NCBI GenBank assembly: GCA_003259005.1
Contig: QLII01000001.1
Span: forward strand, 8,175,001-8,239,000
Length of the DNA: 64,000 nt
Direction of reading: 5' to 3'
Source of the DNA: Spirosoma telluris
Lineage (GTDB): Bacteria; Bacteroidota; Bacteroidia; Cytophagales; Spirosomataceae
Shown here piece after piece: positions 9,638-18,168 of this stretch (position 1 is its first letter; each line of letters starts with the position of its first letter). Both the position numbers and the translations under genes were made by a program. The notes under the pieces are model-generated. The model saw only the letters and a list, made by a program, of their open reading frames with translations, searched no databases and was not told the origin of the DNA.

Positions 9638-10453
9638 TTATTTCTTTTTTAGTGTTATAATGAAATAGTCACCTATATAGTTGAAAGGAGCTATGCTTTT
9701 AACTGTTTTTTCTAACTTGATAAGATACTTAAATAATTTAGGGTATTTATTAGGGAATTTCTCAAAGTAGGAGGGAGGGACAACTGTACATAGCCCTTCG
9801 ATAGCAACTAGATTAAAATCCTTTTTTAACCGTTTTGTAATATACGATGGACTGTAATACCAACATAAAAAATAAACTCCTTCAATATGTGCTTTAGCTC
9901 CGTCTTTTGCGAAGAAACGACGAAATGCTAATGAATAATTACCTTTGAGAATGGTTAAAAATTCCCATAGACAAAAGGATGGCATTATTGTCAGCGTAAC
10001 AACCCCTTCAGGCTTGAGTAAATCAGAAAACGAATCCAAGATTTCATTAAGGTTGTTACTACAGTTTAATCCTCCGAAGTTCGAAAAAATTGCATCATAC
10101 GGCCCTTTATTAGTTAAGTCTCGCAAATTGTCAAAGGAAATCTGCTCATACGTTATAAAGTTAGAAAACCCAGATTCAGTTACTTTTTTGCCAAGCTGAG
10201 AAAGCATGCCCTCCGAAATATCCGTAGCATGGACGGTATGGCCTTTTTGAGCAAAATATAGTGCATCTTCTCCTGTCCCTGAATTCAATTCTAATACCTT
10301 ACTTTTACTCGTTAACTGTTTTTCTAAGTGCGTTCGAGTTCGTTCTCGTTTGTAGTCAACGATAACGTTATGCGCGTAAATTTTATCAAAAACTGTAGAT
10401 TGCTTATTGAAAGCTATTGTTGCATTTGCGTTAATTGCTTTATGGCTTTCCAT
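9638..10453 (-). CDS. Class I SAM-dependent methyltransferase (UbiE/small-molecule type)
   Basis: 271 residues. SAM-binding motif I is KVLELNSGTGEDALYFAQKG near residue 52, followed by the acidic strand VHATDISEGML and motif IV-like AIFSNFGGLNC. The arrangement is that of the Methyltransf_11/25 groups, often O-, N- or C-methylating small molecules or sugars. The C-terminal third is hydrophobic and aromatic, with no clear transmembrane segment. It lies about 30 bases after the second radical SAM gene and 7 bases before the NPPY methyltransferase, so all are likely cotranscribed. Confidence 0.82.
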   Translation of the reverse strand: MESHKAINANATIAFNKQSTVFDKIYAHNVIVDYKRERTRTHLEKQLTSKSKVLELNSGTGEDALYFAQKGHTVHATDISEGMLSQLGKKVTESGFSNFITYEQISFDNLRDLTNKGPYDAIFSNFGGLNCSNNLNEILDSFSDLLKPEGVVTLTIMPSFCLWEFLTILKGNYSLAFRRFFAKDGAKAHIEGVYFLCWYYSPSYITKRLKKDFNLVAIEGLCTVVPPSYFEKFPNKYPKLFKYLIKLEKTVKSIAPFNYIGDYFIITLKKK

Positions 10454-10483
10454 TGGCTATTTTCCTGAAGTCTTTATATTATC

Positions 10484-11935
10484 CTAGTTAATTTGAATTT
10501 TACTATTACTGTTTTCCTGATTCAGTAATATTGCCATCTTTTTGGCACTGATCTGCTCCCGAACCCATAAGTAAGGGATTTTTAGTATTGTTTTTATTGA
10601 GGCATGAGGAAAATTTTTCAATGCTAGTTCTTTTCGATAAACTCGATGTGTATATATATGTAAATGTCGATAGAAGTTAGGCGAAAAAGTGCCTTTATAC
10701 ATCATATCTAAATCATTTGAATTCTTCCAGTTTTGTTTACTTTGTAATTGTGATTTCACTTTTTCATAAAAAACAGTACCTGGTAAGGGGTATGAGACTG
10801 AAATACCTAAATCAAATGGCAGGAGTTTTTTTACCATTGATAACGTTTTTTGTATATCCTCCCATTGTTCACCTAAATCCGTATTGTAGTAGAAAAAAGC
10901 AACTTTTACCCCTTTTGCACGTAATAGCTGAGTTGAATTTTCAATTTCATATAGCGTAATTCCTTTATCCATTGCATCCAGAATCCGCTGCGAGCCGCTC
11001 TCTGCTCCGATCCAGACTTCATCCAGTCCTGCATCTACCAAATCCTGGATCGCATTATCTTTTACCAATAAATCAGCTCTCGACTGTATTTTTAATTTCG
11101 GATTTAAGTTACTCTCCTGTAAAATCTTTTTAAATTCGTTTACCCATCCTGATTTCAAACCAAAAATATCGTCACATACCCAAAAATGTGTGGCTCCCTG
11201 CTGCATTAAAAAACGAAGTTCATTTGCCACATCCTGAGGTGAACGCGACTTATACCGATTCCCGTATATGGGTTTGGCACACCAGTTACATTTAAATGGA
11301 CAGCCGCGGGTAGTAACTATGTTTAATGAAAAATAACCATGAGATTTTTGCCAAATTTTTTGATAATCATCTAAATTCACCAGATCCCAGGCCGGTAGTG
11401 GATAAGCTGAGAAGGGTTCAAGTGAATTTGCTTTTTTCGTTTGCGTTATTAAATCAGCTTTTATAAACGCTATCCCATTAATATCTTCCAGATTAGCCAG
11501 GCCGTTGTTTAGTACTTGTTTGAGCGTTTCCTCAGCCTCGCCCAGTAGGACAACATCTGCCCCATGATGAAGGTATTTGTCGAAATGGTCAGTTGCATCT
11601 GCGCTGTTTATCAGAACTTTGCAGCCTGATGCTTTTCCTAGTCGGATTAATTCAAAGCAGGCCTCCCGCATAACGGTAAGGCACATTTTGCTTAAATAAT
11701 TGAAGTTGTCGTCAAAAATTATTAAATAATCAGGCCTGTAGTCCTGAAGTTTAACATTAATATCTAGTGGTGATTTTGAGAGATTAGTATCGAATAGGGA
11801 AACCTCGAACCCTAGTTCGCGCATTATTGAGGCTGCCAATATCGTTCCGTAGGGAGGATATGGCTTTTGCGTTTTCCACTGTTTGCTGTCAAAACGGTAG
11901 AAATATGTATTGCTGAACAATAGCCTAGGTTTCAT
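10484..11935 (-). CDS. B12-binding-domain radical SAM protein (second of two)
   Basis: 483 residues. N-terminal cobalamin-binding-like domain (PPYGTILAASIMRELGFEVSLFDT region, then ADVVLLGEAEETL near residue 130) followed by a radical SAM core with TRGCPFKCNWCAK near residue 210 (CX3CX2C) and FWVCDDIFGL, IQSRADLL, EVWIGAESGSQRIL strands. Distinct from the protein at 7403 but of the same architecture, so not a recent duplicate. The start codon overlaps the stop of the upstream gene by 4 bases. Substrate unknown; anaerobic hopanoid, lipid or polyketide-type chemistry are all known for this architecture. Confidence 0.87.
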   Translation of the reverse strand: MKPRLLFSNTYFYRFDSKQWKTQKPYPPYGTILAASIMRELGFEVSLFDTNLSKSPLDINVKLQDYRPDYLIIFDDNFNYLSKMCLTVMREACFELIRLGKASGCKVLINSADATDHFDKYLHHGADVVLLGEAEETLKQVLNNGLANLEDINGIAFIKADLITQTKKANSLEPFSAYPLPAWDLVNLDDYQKIWQKSHGYFSLNIVTTRGCPFKCNWCAKPIYGNRYKSRSPQDVANELRFLMQQGATHFWVCDDIFGLKSGWVNEFKKILQESNLNPKLKIQSRADLLVKDNAIQDLVDAGLDEVWIGAESGSQRILDAMDKGITLYEIENSTQLLRAKGVKVAFFYYNTDLGEQWEDIQKTLSMVKKLLPFDLGISVSYPLPGTVFYEKVKSQLQSKQNWKNSNDLDMMYKGTFSPNFYRHLHIYTHRVYRKELALKNFPHASIKTILKIPYLWVREQISAKKMAILLNQENSNSKIQIN

Positions 11936-12843
11936 AAACTGTATTCCTTAATCTTTTGCGAGTACTCTTTTATAACCATTGGGTAGTGCTCATTAGTGTG
12001 ATCTTTGGCAATGTATCTTTGGAAGTTAATATAGAAATTAGGATTCTCCAAAAATTTACTATTTACTTTTCTTTTTCTTCGCAAAATTGTTTTTTCCATA
12101 AACCACTTATCTAGTACGTCACCAAACCTATTATTTACTATTTTTTCTAGGGCGGATTGTATAAAAGGTTTTCCTTTTATTACATCATTATTTTCGTGAA
12201 GTGGATATTTTGGAAAAAAAATGTTTGCCCATTCATTTTTTTTGATCATATCGATATAATAACTATATCCAACTAAAGGTATTAGTGTTTTAATTTCGAT
12301 CGCAGTATATATACTTTTTTCGTTTATTGCTAAGTGCTCAGTATCTAGTAGAAAATTTGTACAAAAATATTTTGACTTATTTAGTAGAATTGTTTTTCTG
12401 AAAATAAAACAAACTAATCGGACAATCCAGAGCCGGTTAGGTTCAGTGATAATAAAGTAATCTATGTCACTACTCGGATCCATGCAATTTTTAGATATAG
12501 ACCCAGATAAAAATACACCCCTTACAAACGGGAAACAGGCAATTTTTTTTGCCATGCTCCTTGCTTTAACCATGCTTTTTTGGGCTAGGGCATTCCGTTT
12601 AAGTCTATTCTCTGCTATTAGTTTATCCTGATGTAATGTGTAGAATTCGTCTATTAAGTAGATTTTTTGTTTGCGAACTAAATAATCGAGGCATCGCTCT
12701 AGCTCTATCATTGTTATTTTGCCCCGTTCGTAAATTTCCTTTTTTGTAAGCGGGTACTGAAATATATCAGAATAGGCAAGGATATTTAAGGTCTCCTGCT
12801 TATTCTCTCTAAAACTTGACTCCTCACTACGTATGAATTCCAT
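11932..12843 (-). CDS. Nucleotidyltransferase-fold protein with N-terminal winged-helix-like segment
   Basis: 303 residues. Near residues 108-130 there is FLSGSISKNCMDPSSDIDYF, which matches the pol-beta nucleotidyltransferase pattern GS(x)nDxD: Gly-Ser followed by a paired Asp-x-Asp. Residues 15-75 look like a winged-helix module (ILAYSDIFQYPLTKKEIYER and following helices). The rest is basic and has no other motif I know. First gene of the minus-strand run with two radical SAM proteins and two methyltransferases, overlapping the next gene by 4 bases. It could activate or tag a substrate with a nucleotide; that is inference. I do not recognise a named family. Confidence 0.68.
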   Translation of the reverse strand: MEFIRSEESSFRENKQETLNILAYSDIFQYPLTKKEIYERGKITMIELERCLDYLVRKQKIYLIDEFYTLHQDKLIAENRLKRNALAQKSMVKARSMAKKIACFPFVRGVFLSGSISKNCMDPSSDIDYFIITEPNRLWIVRLVCFIFRKTILLNKSKYFCTNFLLDTEHLAINEKSIYTAIEIKTLIPLVGYSYYIDMIKKNEWANIFFPKYPLHENNDVIKGKPFIQSALEKIVNNRFGDVLDKWFMEKTILRRKRKVNSKFLENPNFYINFQRYIAKDHTNEHYPMVIKEYSQKIKEYSL

Positions 12844-13048
12844 ATTTGCCCGGGCTACGGTATGTGCTCCCGGTACGTAAGCGTAGATAATATGGTTGCG
12901 TAGTGACTAAAAAAGACTTTTTTGTATAGGTATTCAATACTATTCATCATACTACTTCACGTCTTAAATCGTCAGCCTGACCTGCTATTTTCTCCTCTTC
13001 GCTTATTTTTTGGTTATACTAGACTACTGTTGTTGCTTATCTTGGGGT

Positions 13049-14080
13049 ATGAACCTTCGTTTATCATGGCGGCAGATTTCCGGAATCGCTTCGCTGATTG
13101 TAGCTGTATTGGTTGATTTGCCATTAATTACGTTAACAACCCGCTCGCGATGGGCTACGGTGGCGGGGATACCTGATGCAGGTTTTTCACTAAGCCGCTT
13201 GATCTTTCATATTTTCTTTACGTTTTTTTTTATTGAACTGAATCGATATGTATTAACGAATCGATCCTATCGCCCTCGCTTGAGTTTAGCCGGGTGGTAT
13301 GGATTGAATTTTTTACTTTTTCTGGTCTTGACTGGTTTATTTGTCGCCTTTGCTGTATTACCCTGGTATTCAGAACGGCCTATTTTGGTGGTTGGCTCTA
13401 CTTATTTTCGGACTTTTTTTGTGTGGCTAACGACCTTGCTTATTGGTAACTTCCTGACTGTTTTGAAACAAAATCGCCTAATGCAGGCGGAAAATGAGCA
13501 GCTTAGGCAGCAAAGCCTACAGGCTCAACTGGATGCGCTCAGAGCTCAATTGAATCCACATTTCCTTTTCAATTCGCTGAATGCGCTTAGTGCGCTCATT
13601 CATCAGGACGGTCCTAAGAGCCAGCAGTATCTAACTAAACTATCGCAGGTGTTACGTTATTCGTTGCAGGTTAATCAACAAACGCTGGTGCCTTTTGCCG
13701 ATGAGATGCAGTTTACATCGGCCTATGCTTACCTTTTGACGATTCGGTTTGGTAGTAATTTGTTAATTGACAATCAGTTACCTAACGATGCTCTTTGGGA
13801 AATTCCACCTATGTCGTTACAACTATTAATTGAAAATGCCGTGAAACATAACGTGGTATCTTCTAGCCGACCGTTGGCAATTAGTTTGGCTGTAGATCCG
13901 GCTGGTCAGTATCTTGTGGTTCGGAATGCCTGCCAACCTAAACTCGAATCTGCCGATGGGATGGGCAGTGGCTTGGCTAATCTGGACAGTCGATTTCGTT
14001 TATTAGCGGGTAAGCCAATTCAGATCGTGCGTACTGATGACGAATTTAGTGTTCATTTACCTATTATATCGACGATCTAA
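13049..14080 (+). CDS. LytS-type sensor histidine kinase (His_kinase family)
   Basis: About 343 residues from the ATG at 13049; a TTG 39 bases upstream would add 13 residues but is less likely. Four hydrophobic segments (roughly residues 10-30, 45-65, 80-105, 120-140) form a membrane sensor without a large external domain. A short coiled coil leads to ALRAQLNPHFLFNSLNALS, the H-box of the His_kinase (PF06580) group, and LQLLIENAVKHNV is the N-box of the HATPase. DGMGSGLANLDSRF is the G-box. The stop overlaps the start of the LytTR regulator by one base (TAATG), so the two are coupled. Signal unknown. Confidence 0.92.
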   Translation: MNLRLSWRQISGIASLIVAVLVDLPLITLTTRSRWATVAGIPDAGFSLSRLIFHIFFTFFFIELNRYVLTNRSYRPRLSLAGWYGLNFLLFLVLTGLFVAFAVLPWYSERPILVVGSTYFRTFFVWLTTLLIGNFLTVLKQNRLMQAENEQLRQQSLQAQLDALRAQLNPHFLFNSLNALSALIHQDGPKSQQYLTKLSQVLRYSLQVNQQTLVPFADEMQFTSAYAYLLTIRFGSNLLIDNQLPNDALWEIPPMSLQLLIENAVKHNVVSSSRPLAISLAVDPAGQYLVVRNACQPKLESADGMGSGLANLDSRFRLLAGKPIQIVRTDDEFSVHLPIISTI

Positions 14081-14892
14081 TGCGTGTTCTATTGATTGAA
14101 GATGAGCAGATGGCAGCCACTCATTTGGCGTCTTTGCTTCGTGAACTCGAACCTGCATTGACTATACTCGACGTGATCGATAGTGTTGAAGAAGGTAGAG
14201 CCCGATGGCCGCATTTGCCAACACCAGACCTTATTTTCTCGGATATACAACTGGCCGATGGGCTATCGTTTTCATTGCTGGAACAGGTTTTTGTACCGTG
14301 CCCAATTATTTTTACGACGGCTTATGACGAGTATGCGATTCGGGCATTCCGACATAACAGCATAGATTACCTGCTGAAACCCATCGAGCGGGAAGCTCTC
14401 GAAGTTAGCTTGCAGAAATACCACTCACTGGCTCGCCCAGATGCCGATGAGCTGGTTCGGCAACTGCACTTGTTGTTGAGTAGTCGGACATTCCAGTCTC
14501 AGACCTATCGGCATAGTTTTTTGATTCAATTTCGGGATAAATTGTTGCCGATTAATGTATTAGATGTTGCCTATTTTTCCATTGCAGGCGGGGTTGTTTC
14601 AGCAACACTTTTTGACCGTGGGACGGACCGACAGGTAGCTGATCATCAAGTCGCTGACCGTTCTGTCAGCTACCCCATTGATCTGAACTTAGAAGATTTG
14701 GATACGCAACTTGACCCTAACCAGTTTTTTCGGGCCAATCGGCAGTTTATCGTGGCGCGAACGAGCATTCGGGAGGCCGAATTTTATTTCAACGGCCGAC
14801 TTCAGCTTAAACTTCAACCGACGCCTAAAGAACCTGTATTTATCAGTAAAGAGCGGGCAGGTCTGTTTAAAAAATGGATTGAGGCCTTTTGA
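14080..14892 (+). CDS. LytTR-family response regulator
   Basis: 270 residues. Receiver domain residues 1-120: acidic pair EDEQ near the N-terminus, phospho-acceptor in IFSDIQLADG, switch Thr in IFTTAYDEYAI and Lys in YLLKPIE. The C-terminal LytTR DNA-binding domain runs from about residue 150 and includes FFRANRQFIV, the diagnostic motif of the family. A short internal duplication around residues 186-200 (RQVADHQVADRS) lengthens the link inside the LytTR domain compared with usual members. Cognate to the kinase upstream, with which it overlaps by one base. Confidence 0.92.
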   Translation: MRVLLIEDEQMAATHLASLLRELEPALTILDVIDSVEEGRARWPHLPTPDLIFSDIQLADGLSFSLLEQVFVPCPIIFTTAYDEYAIRAFRHNSIDYLLKPIEREALEVSLQKYHSLARPDADELVRQLHLLLSSRTFQSQTYRHSFLIQFRDKLLPINVLDVAYFSIAGGVVSATLFDRGTDRQVADHQVADRSVSYPIDLNLEDLDTQLDPNQFFRANRQFIVARTSIREAEFYFNGRLQLKLQPTPKEPVFISKERAGLFKKWIEAF

Positions 14893-15008
14893 CTGTTCAC
14901 GTGTCTCAATGGCGGTTTAACTAGTCAATCTTGCTTCTTGACCGTTGTTTTTCGGTAGTCGTTTCCTAAATCTAGTAGGTTTGTCTGACTTTATAACTCG
15001 TATCGCTT

Positions 15009-15956
15009 ATGATAAAATTAACGCTGGTGACTCTGTTCAGTAGCATCATTCTTCGGATTCCCGCAGCTTTAGCGGGGCGTTCCGCGTTACCGCAACCCGT
15101 GGAACCAAGTGTTCGGGATACGTTACGGCTGGACGGGCTGACAAGAATTTATTGGCTACACCTGCCGCCCGCTTTCAAGCAACGTGATGAGCTATTGCCG
15201 CTGGTGATTGCGCTGCATGGGGGAGGGGGCAGTGGGCAACAGTTTGAATCACAATCGAAATTGAGCGAAAAAGCGGATCAGCAAGGATTTATTGTTGTCT
15301 ATCCTGATGGGATACAAAATCCTGGCGTGTTAGGTTTACGTACCTGGAACGCGGGTGCCTGTTGTGGTCAAATCGCATCGGTTCAGCATATTGATGATGT
15401 TGGATTTATGCGAAAATTGATAGATAAGTTAATCGCTACCCGCCGGGTTGATCCTAAGAAAGTATACGCCCTGGGGCATTCGAATGGAGCCATGCTCTGC
15501 TACCGGCTAGCCTGTGAGATGCCGGACAAACTGGCGGCTATTGCGGCCAATTCGGGAACCATGCAGCTAAAAACGGCCTGCAAACCCAACCGGGTTATGC
15601 CGATTCTACATATCCACTCGCAACTGGATCGAAATGTACCGTATACGGGTGGCGTGGGTACGAAGAGTATCAATAAACAATGGAATTCGCCGGTAGATAG
15701 TACGCTGACTGTTTTTGCGCAACTAGCCAAGTGTTCTACTACAAAGCAGGTGGTCAAAACCACAGACAAATACACGTTTTACCAATGGTCAGGTTGCCAG
15801 GACGGAGCTGACATTCAGTATTATCTGACCACCGATGGAGGGCATTCCTGGCCGGGTGGAACGAAAGCGGTTCGTTTTATTGGCGATGCCCCATCCGAAG
15901 CTTTCGTGAATAACGACCTCATCTGGAGCTTTTTTGAAAATTATGCTTTGCCCTAA
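15009..15956 (+). CDS. Secreted poly(3-hydroxybutyrate)-depolymerase-type esterase (LpqC-like)
   Basis: 315 residues with an N-terminal signal peptide (hydrophobic to about residue 22, AALAG cleavage region). Alpha/beta hydrolase of the PHB depolymerase / feruloyl esterase group: oxyanion region ALHGGGGSG near residue 71, nucleophile elbow GHSNGAM near residue 159, and catalytic His in DGGHSWPGG near residue 278. WNAGACCG is a hallmark of this group. Probably acts outside the inner membrane on polyester or on acyl groups of plant polymers. Single gene, followed by a pair of inverted palindromes at 15960-16052. Confidence 0.87.
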   Translation: MIKLTLVTLFSSIILRIPAALAGRSALPQPVEPSVRDTLRLDGLTRIYWLHLPPAFKQRDELLPLVIALHGGGGSGQQFESQSKLSEKADQQGFIVVYPDGIQNPGVLGLRTWNAGACCGQIASVQHIDDVGFMRKLIDKLIATRRVDPKKVYALGHSNGAMLCYRLACEMPDKLAAIAANSGTMQLKTACKPNRVMPILHIHSQLDRNVPYTGGVGTKSINKQWNSPVDSTLTVFAQLAKCSTTKQVVKTTDKYTFYQWSGCQDGADIQYYLTTDGGHSWPGGTKAVRFIGDAPSEAFVNNDLIWSFFENYALP

Positions 15957-15959
15957 TCT

Positions 15960-16052
15960 GTAACGCGGACATCTTGTCCGCATAGCCAAAAGCGAACAAG
16001 GTTCATCAATTAGAATCAATCTATAACTAGGCGGACAAGATGTCCGCGTTAC
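15960..16052. repeat. Paired palindromic repeat (REP-like), GTAAC-bounded
   Basis: Two 22-base arms, 15960-15981 and 16031-16052, are exact reverse complements. Each arm is itself a hairpin (GCGGACA, 3-base loop, TGTCCGC). Arrangement: repeat, about 50-base spacer, inverted repeat, as in bacterial REP pairs. Lies between the esterase stop and the Spy-like gene and may act as a transcript 3' end. Confidence 0.75.
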
Positions 16053-16071
16053 GCTAACCAATCAACTTATT

Positions 16072-16455
16072 ATGAAAAACAACCTGATAACCCTCATTCT
16101 ATCCATTCCCCTGATTCTCATTTCTATCGGTTCGTTTGCCCAGCGTGGTGACCAACTCGGAACGCCCGAAGAGCGGGCTACCCGACAGACGGCCCGCATG
16201 AAAGAAGCCCTGAAGCTGTCGCCCGAGCAGGAAACGTCGGTGGCCGATATTAATCTGAAGTATGCCAAACAGATGCAGTCGGTGATGGAAACGGGTGGGC
16301 GAAATTTAAAAACAGCGCGGGCCGCAAAATCCATTATGAAAAGTAAGGATAAGGAACTCAAAGAGGTGCTGGACAAAGATCAGTTTAACCAATATCTGAC
16401 TATCAAAGAAGAAATGATGAGTAAACTAAAAGAACGCCGTCGGCAACGGTCGTAA
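16072..16455 (+). CDS. Small secreted Spy/CpxP-like protein
   Basis: 127 residues. Signal peptide through about residue 22 (LISIGSFAQ cleavage region). The mature part is highly charged and helical, with KLSPEQETSV near residue 47, which resembles the LTxxQ motif of Spy/CpxP periplasmic chaperones, and a second copy-like KEVLDKDQFNQYLTIKEEM near residue 105. Similar short proteins are frequent in Bacteroidota. Probable periplasmic stress or folding helper. Ends in a strong hairpin at 16473-16505. Confidence 0.7.
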   Translation: MKNNLITLILSIPLILISIGSFAQRGDQLGTPEERATRQTARMKEALKLSPEQETSVADINLKYAKQMQSVMETGGRNLKTARAAKSIMKSKDKELKEVLDKDQFNQYLTIKEEMMSKLKERRRQRS

Positions 16456-16472
16456 TGCTCATCATGCGCATG

Positions 16473-16505
16473 AACTTCCCGAAAGTTTTGACCTTTCGGG
16501 AAGTT
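16473..16505. terminator. Bidirectional hairpin between convergent genes
   Basis: Arms 16473-16485 and 16493-16505 pair over 13 bases (AACTTCCCGAAAG with its complement), loop of 7. It lies between the Spy-like gene (+) and rtcB (-) and ends just before the rtcB stop at 16513. There is no long U-tract, so termination strength is uncertain. Confidence 0.6.
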
Positions 16506-16512
16506 GAATACG

Positions 16513-18053
16513 CTAATCCTCACGACCTTCTTTTCGATTCGCATCGGCCATCCGAACGATTTTTGGGGTGAATTTCGCCAGTACTGATACCAGATCGCTT
16601 TGAGCATCGATGACGGTGTCGATGTTTTTATAAACCATCGGTGCTTCGTCCAGATCTCCACCAATGAGTTGAATATCAGCTTCTACCAGGGCTTTGTTCC
16701 ACTGCGAACGAGTAAGGCTATTAAACGCCTGGGTTCGAGACATCAGCCGACCGGCTCCATGCGAGGCTGAATTCAGTGAATCGGTATTGCCACGTCCACG
16801 CACCACAAAGCCCGGTTGTGTCATCGACCCGGAATAATGCCTAAAACGTCGACTCCGGCAGGAGTGGCCCCCTTTCGATGAACGATCACTTCTCGCCCGT
16901 CGACTAGTTTCTCCTTCCAGGCAAAATTGTGGTGGTTTTCAACCATCACTAACGGCTTTTCACCCAGCGCTTTAGCCAGTTTAGCATGAATTTCGTGGTG
17001 GTTGGCCGAGGCATAGTCGCCCGCCAGGTTCATCCCAATCCAGTATTCCTGCCCTTCCTCCGTAGTCAGATCGAGCCATGCCAGATGAGCCGCCTGTTTG
17101 GGTAATCTGGTTTTCTGCATCGCCAGTTTGGAGTAGTAATTAGCGATGTTTCCACCAAAACCACGAGAGCCCGAGTGTGACAATAAGGCCAGATATTCGC
17201 CCGGTGGCAGGTTCAGGCTAGCCTGCCCAGACTGGTCATCGTTTGCATACACCTCGACAATCCCCCATTCGACAAAGTGGTTACCCGTGCCGGAGCTTCC
17301 AAGCTGGCGGTAGGCTTTGTCTTTCAAATCACGAATCACCTTAGTGGCTTGCCATTCGGGCAAATCCATTACGCTCTCGTCCAGCTTTTCGCGGGTTTCC
17401 CCTCCGATGCCAAATTTGGTTTTTTCCACCAGCGATTTCTTCAGTAAGTGCGGCTCCCGCTTTAAAAAGGCAGGCGGCAAATCGAACACCGACAGGCACA
17501 TGCGACATGCAATATCGACCCCAACTGCGAAGGGGATGACGGTATTCGCTTCTGTGGCCAATACTCCTCCAATGGGCAGGCCATAGCCCTGATGTGCATC
17601 GGGCATGAGCGCACCCGCCAGCGAAATGGGTAGACTGGCGGCCGTTTCCATTTGTTTCAACGCGCCTTCTTCAATATGCTCTCGCCCAAACACGGCATAG
17701 GGCAACGGGCCAGTTAGCAGGTCAAAGCTGTTTTCTGCTTGTTTTTTGGTACTCGCCAACACATACGGGTCTGCCTCAGCGGGCAGGTAAGTTGCCCCCG
17801 TTTCACTAAGTGGAATGGCAATACCCTGCTTGTTTAGCCCATAAATTGACTGAGCCAGATTAGTGACTTTGTTTTTAGAATAGGCATACTTCTTTGGGTT
17901 CTGGAGCATCTGCGCCAGCAACCCCATTACTTTTTCTTTCGGGTAATTCGCCCTCTCGACCAGACCGTTTGCCACCCGCAGAAACGTAGCGTGTAAGTGA
18001 TCGGGAATTGGCCCTAGTGATAGAATATCGTCTAGTGAAATTTGTGTTTCCAT
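16513..18053 (-). CDS. rtcB: RtcB RNA ligase, one-base frameshift at 16828-16830
   Basis: RtcB joins 2',3'-cyclic phosphate or 3'-phosphate RNA ends to 5'-OH ends using GTP and Mn2+. The first part carries the family motifs DAHQGYGLPIGG, VGVDIACRMC (metal Cys), SSGTGNHFVEWG, LSHSGSRGFG and ENHHNFAW. The frame then ends with GIIPGR-stop, and the next frame continues as MTQPGFVVRGRGN with SHGAGRLMSR, which holds the His that is guanylylated. One extra G in the GGG run at 16828-16830 joins them as GIIPGSMTQPG, the normal sequence, so a base-calling error or very recent mutation is likely. Start chosen at 18053 (METQISLDD); an upstream ATG at 18098 reads into a repeat. About 115 bases after the slipin gene, same strand. 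Confidence 0.9.
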
Positions 18054-18075
18054 TGTTAGTAAACTTTTGTCATTT

Positions 18076-18161
18076 GCTTCGCTGTCATGGCTAGTCATTT
18101 AGTAGTCATTCATTGCTAAACAATTAATAGCTACTTGAATGACCAGTAATGACAGCGAAGC
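18076..18161. repeat. Imperfect inverted repeat in slipin-rtcB spacer
   Basis: Left arm 18076-18099 and right arm 18138-18161 match as reverse complements except for a short central mismatch block. Both arms contain GCTTCGCTGTCAT on the outside. The hairpin would lie in the mRNA just upstream of the rtcB start at 18053 and could tune the ratio of slipin to ligase. Confidence 0.6.
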
Positions 18162-18168
18162 CTTCCTG

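Noticed and set aside
15960..16052. CRISPR-like array
   Set aside because: Only two arms in inverted orientation, no repeated spacer pattern; this and the other repeats are palindromic pairs.
16513..16824. A separate 103-residue protein downstream of rtcB
   Set aside because: It is the C-terminal part of RtcB, including HGAGR; a one-base correction joins it to the upstream frame.
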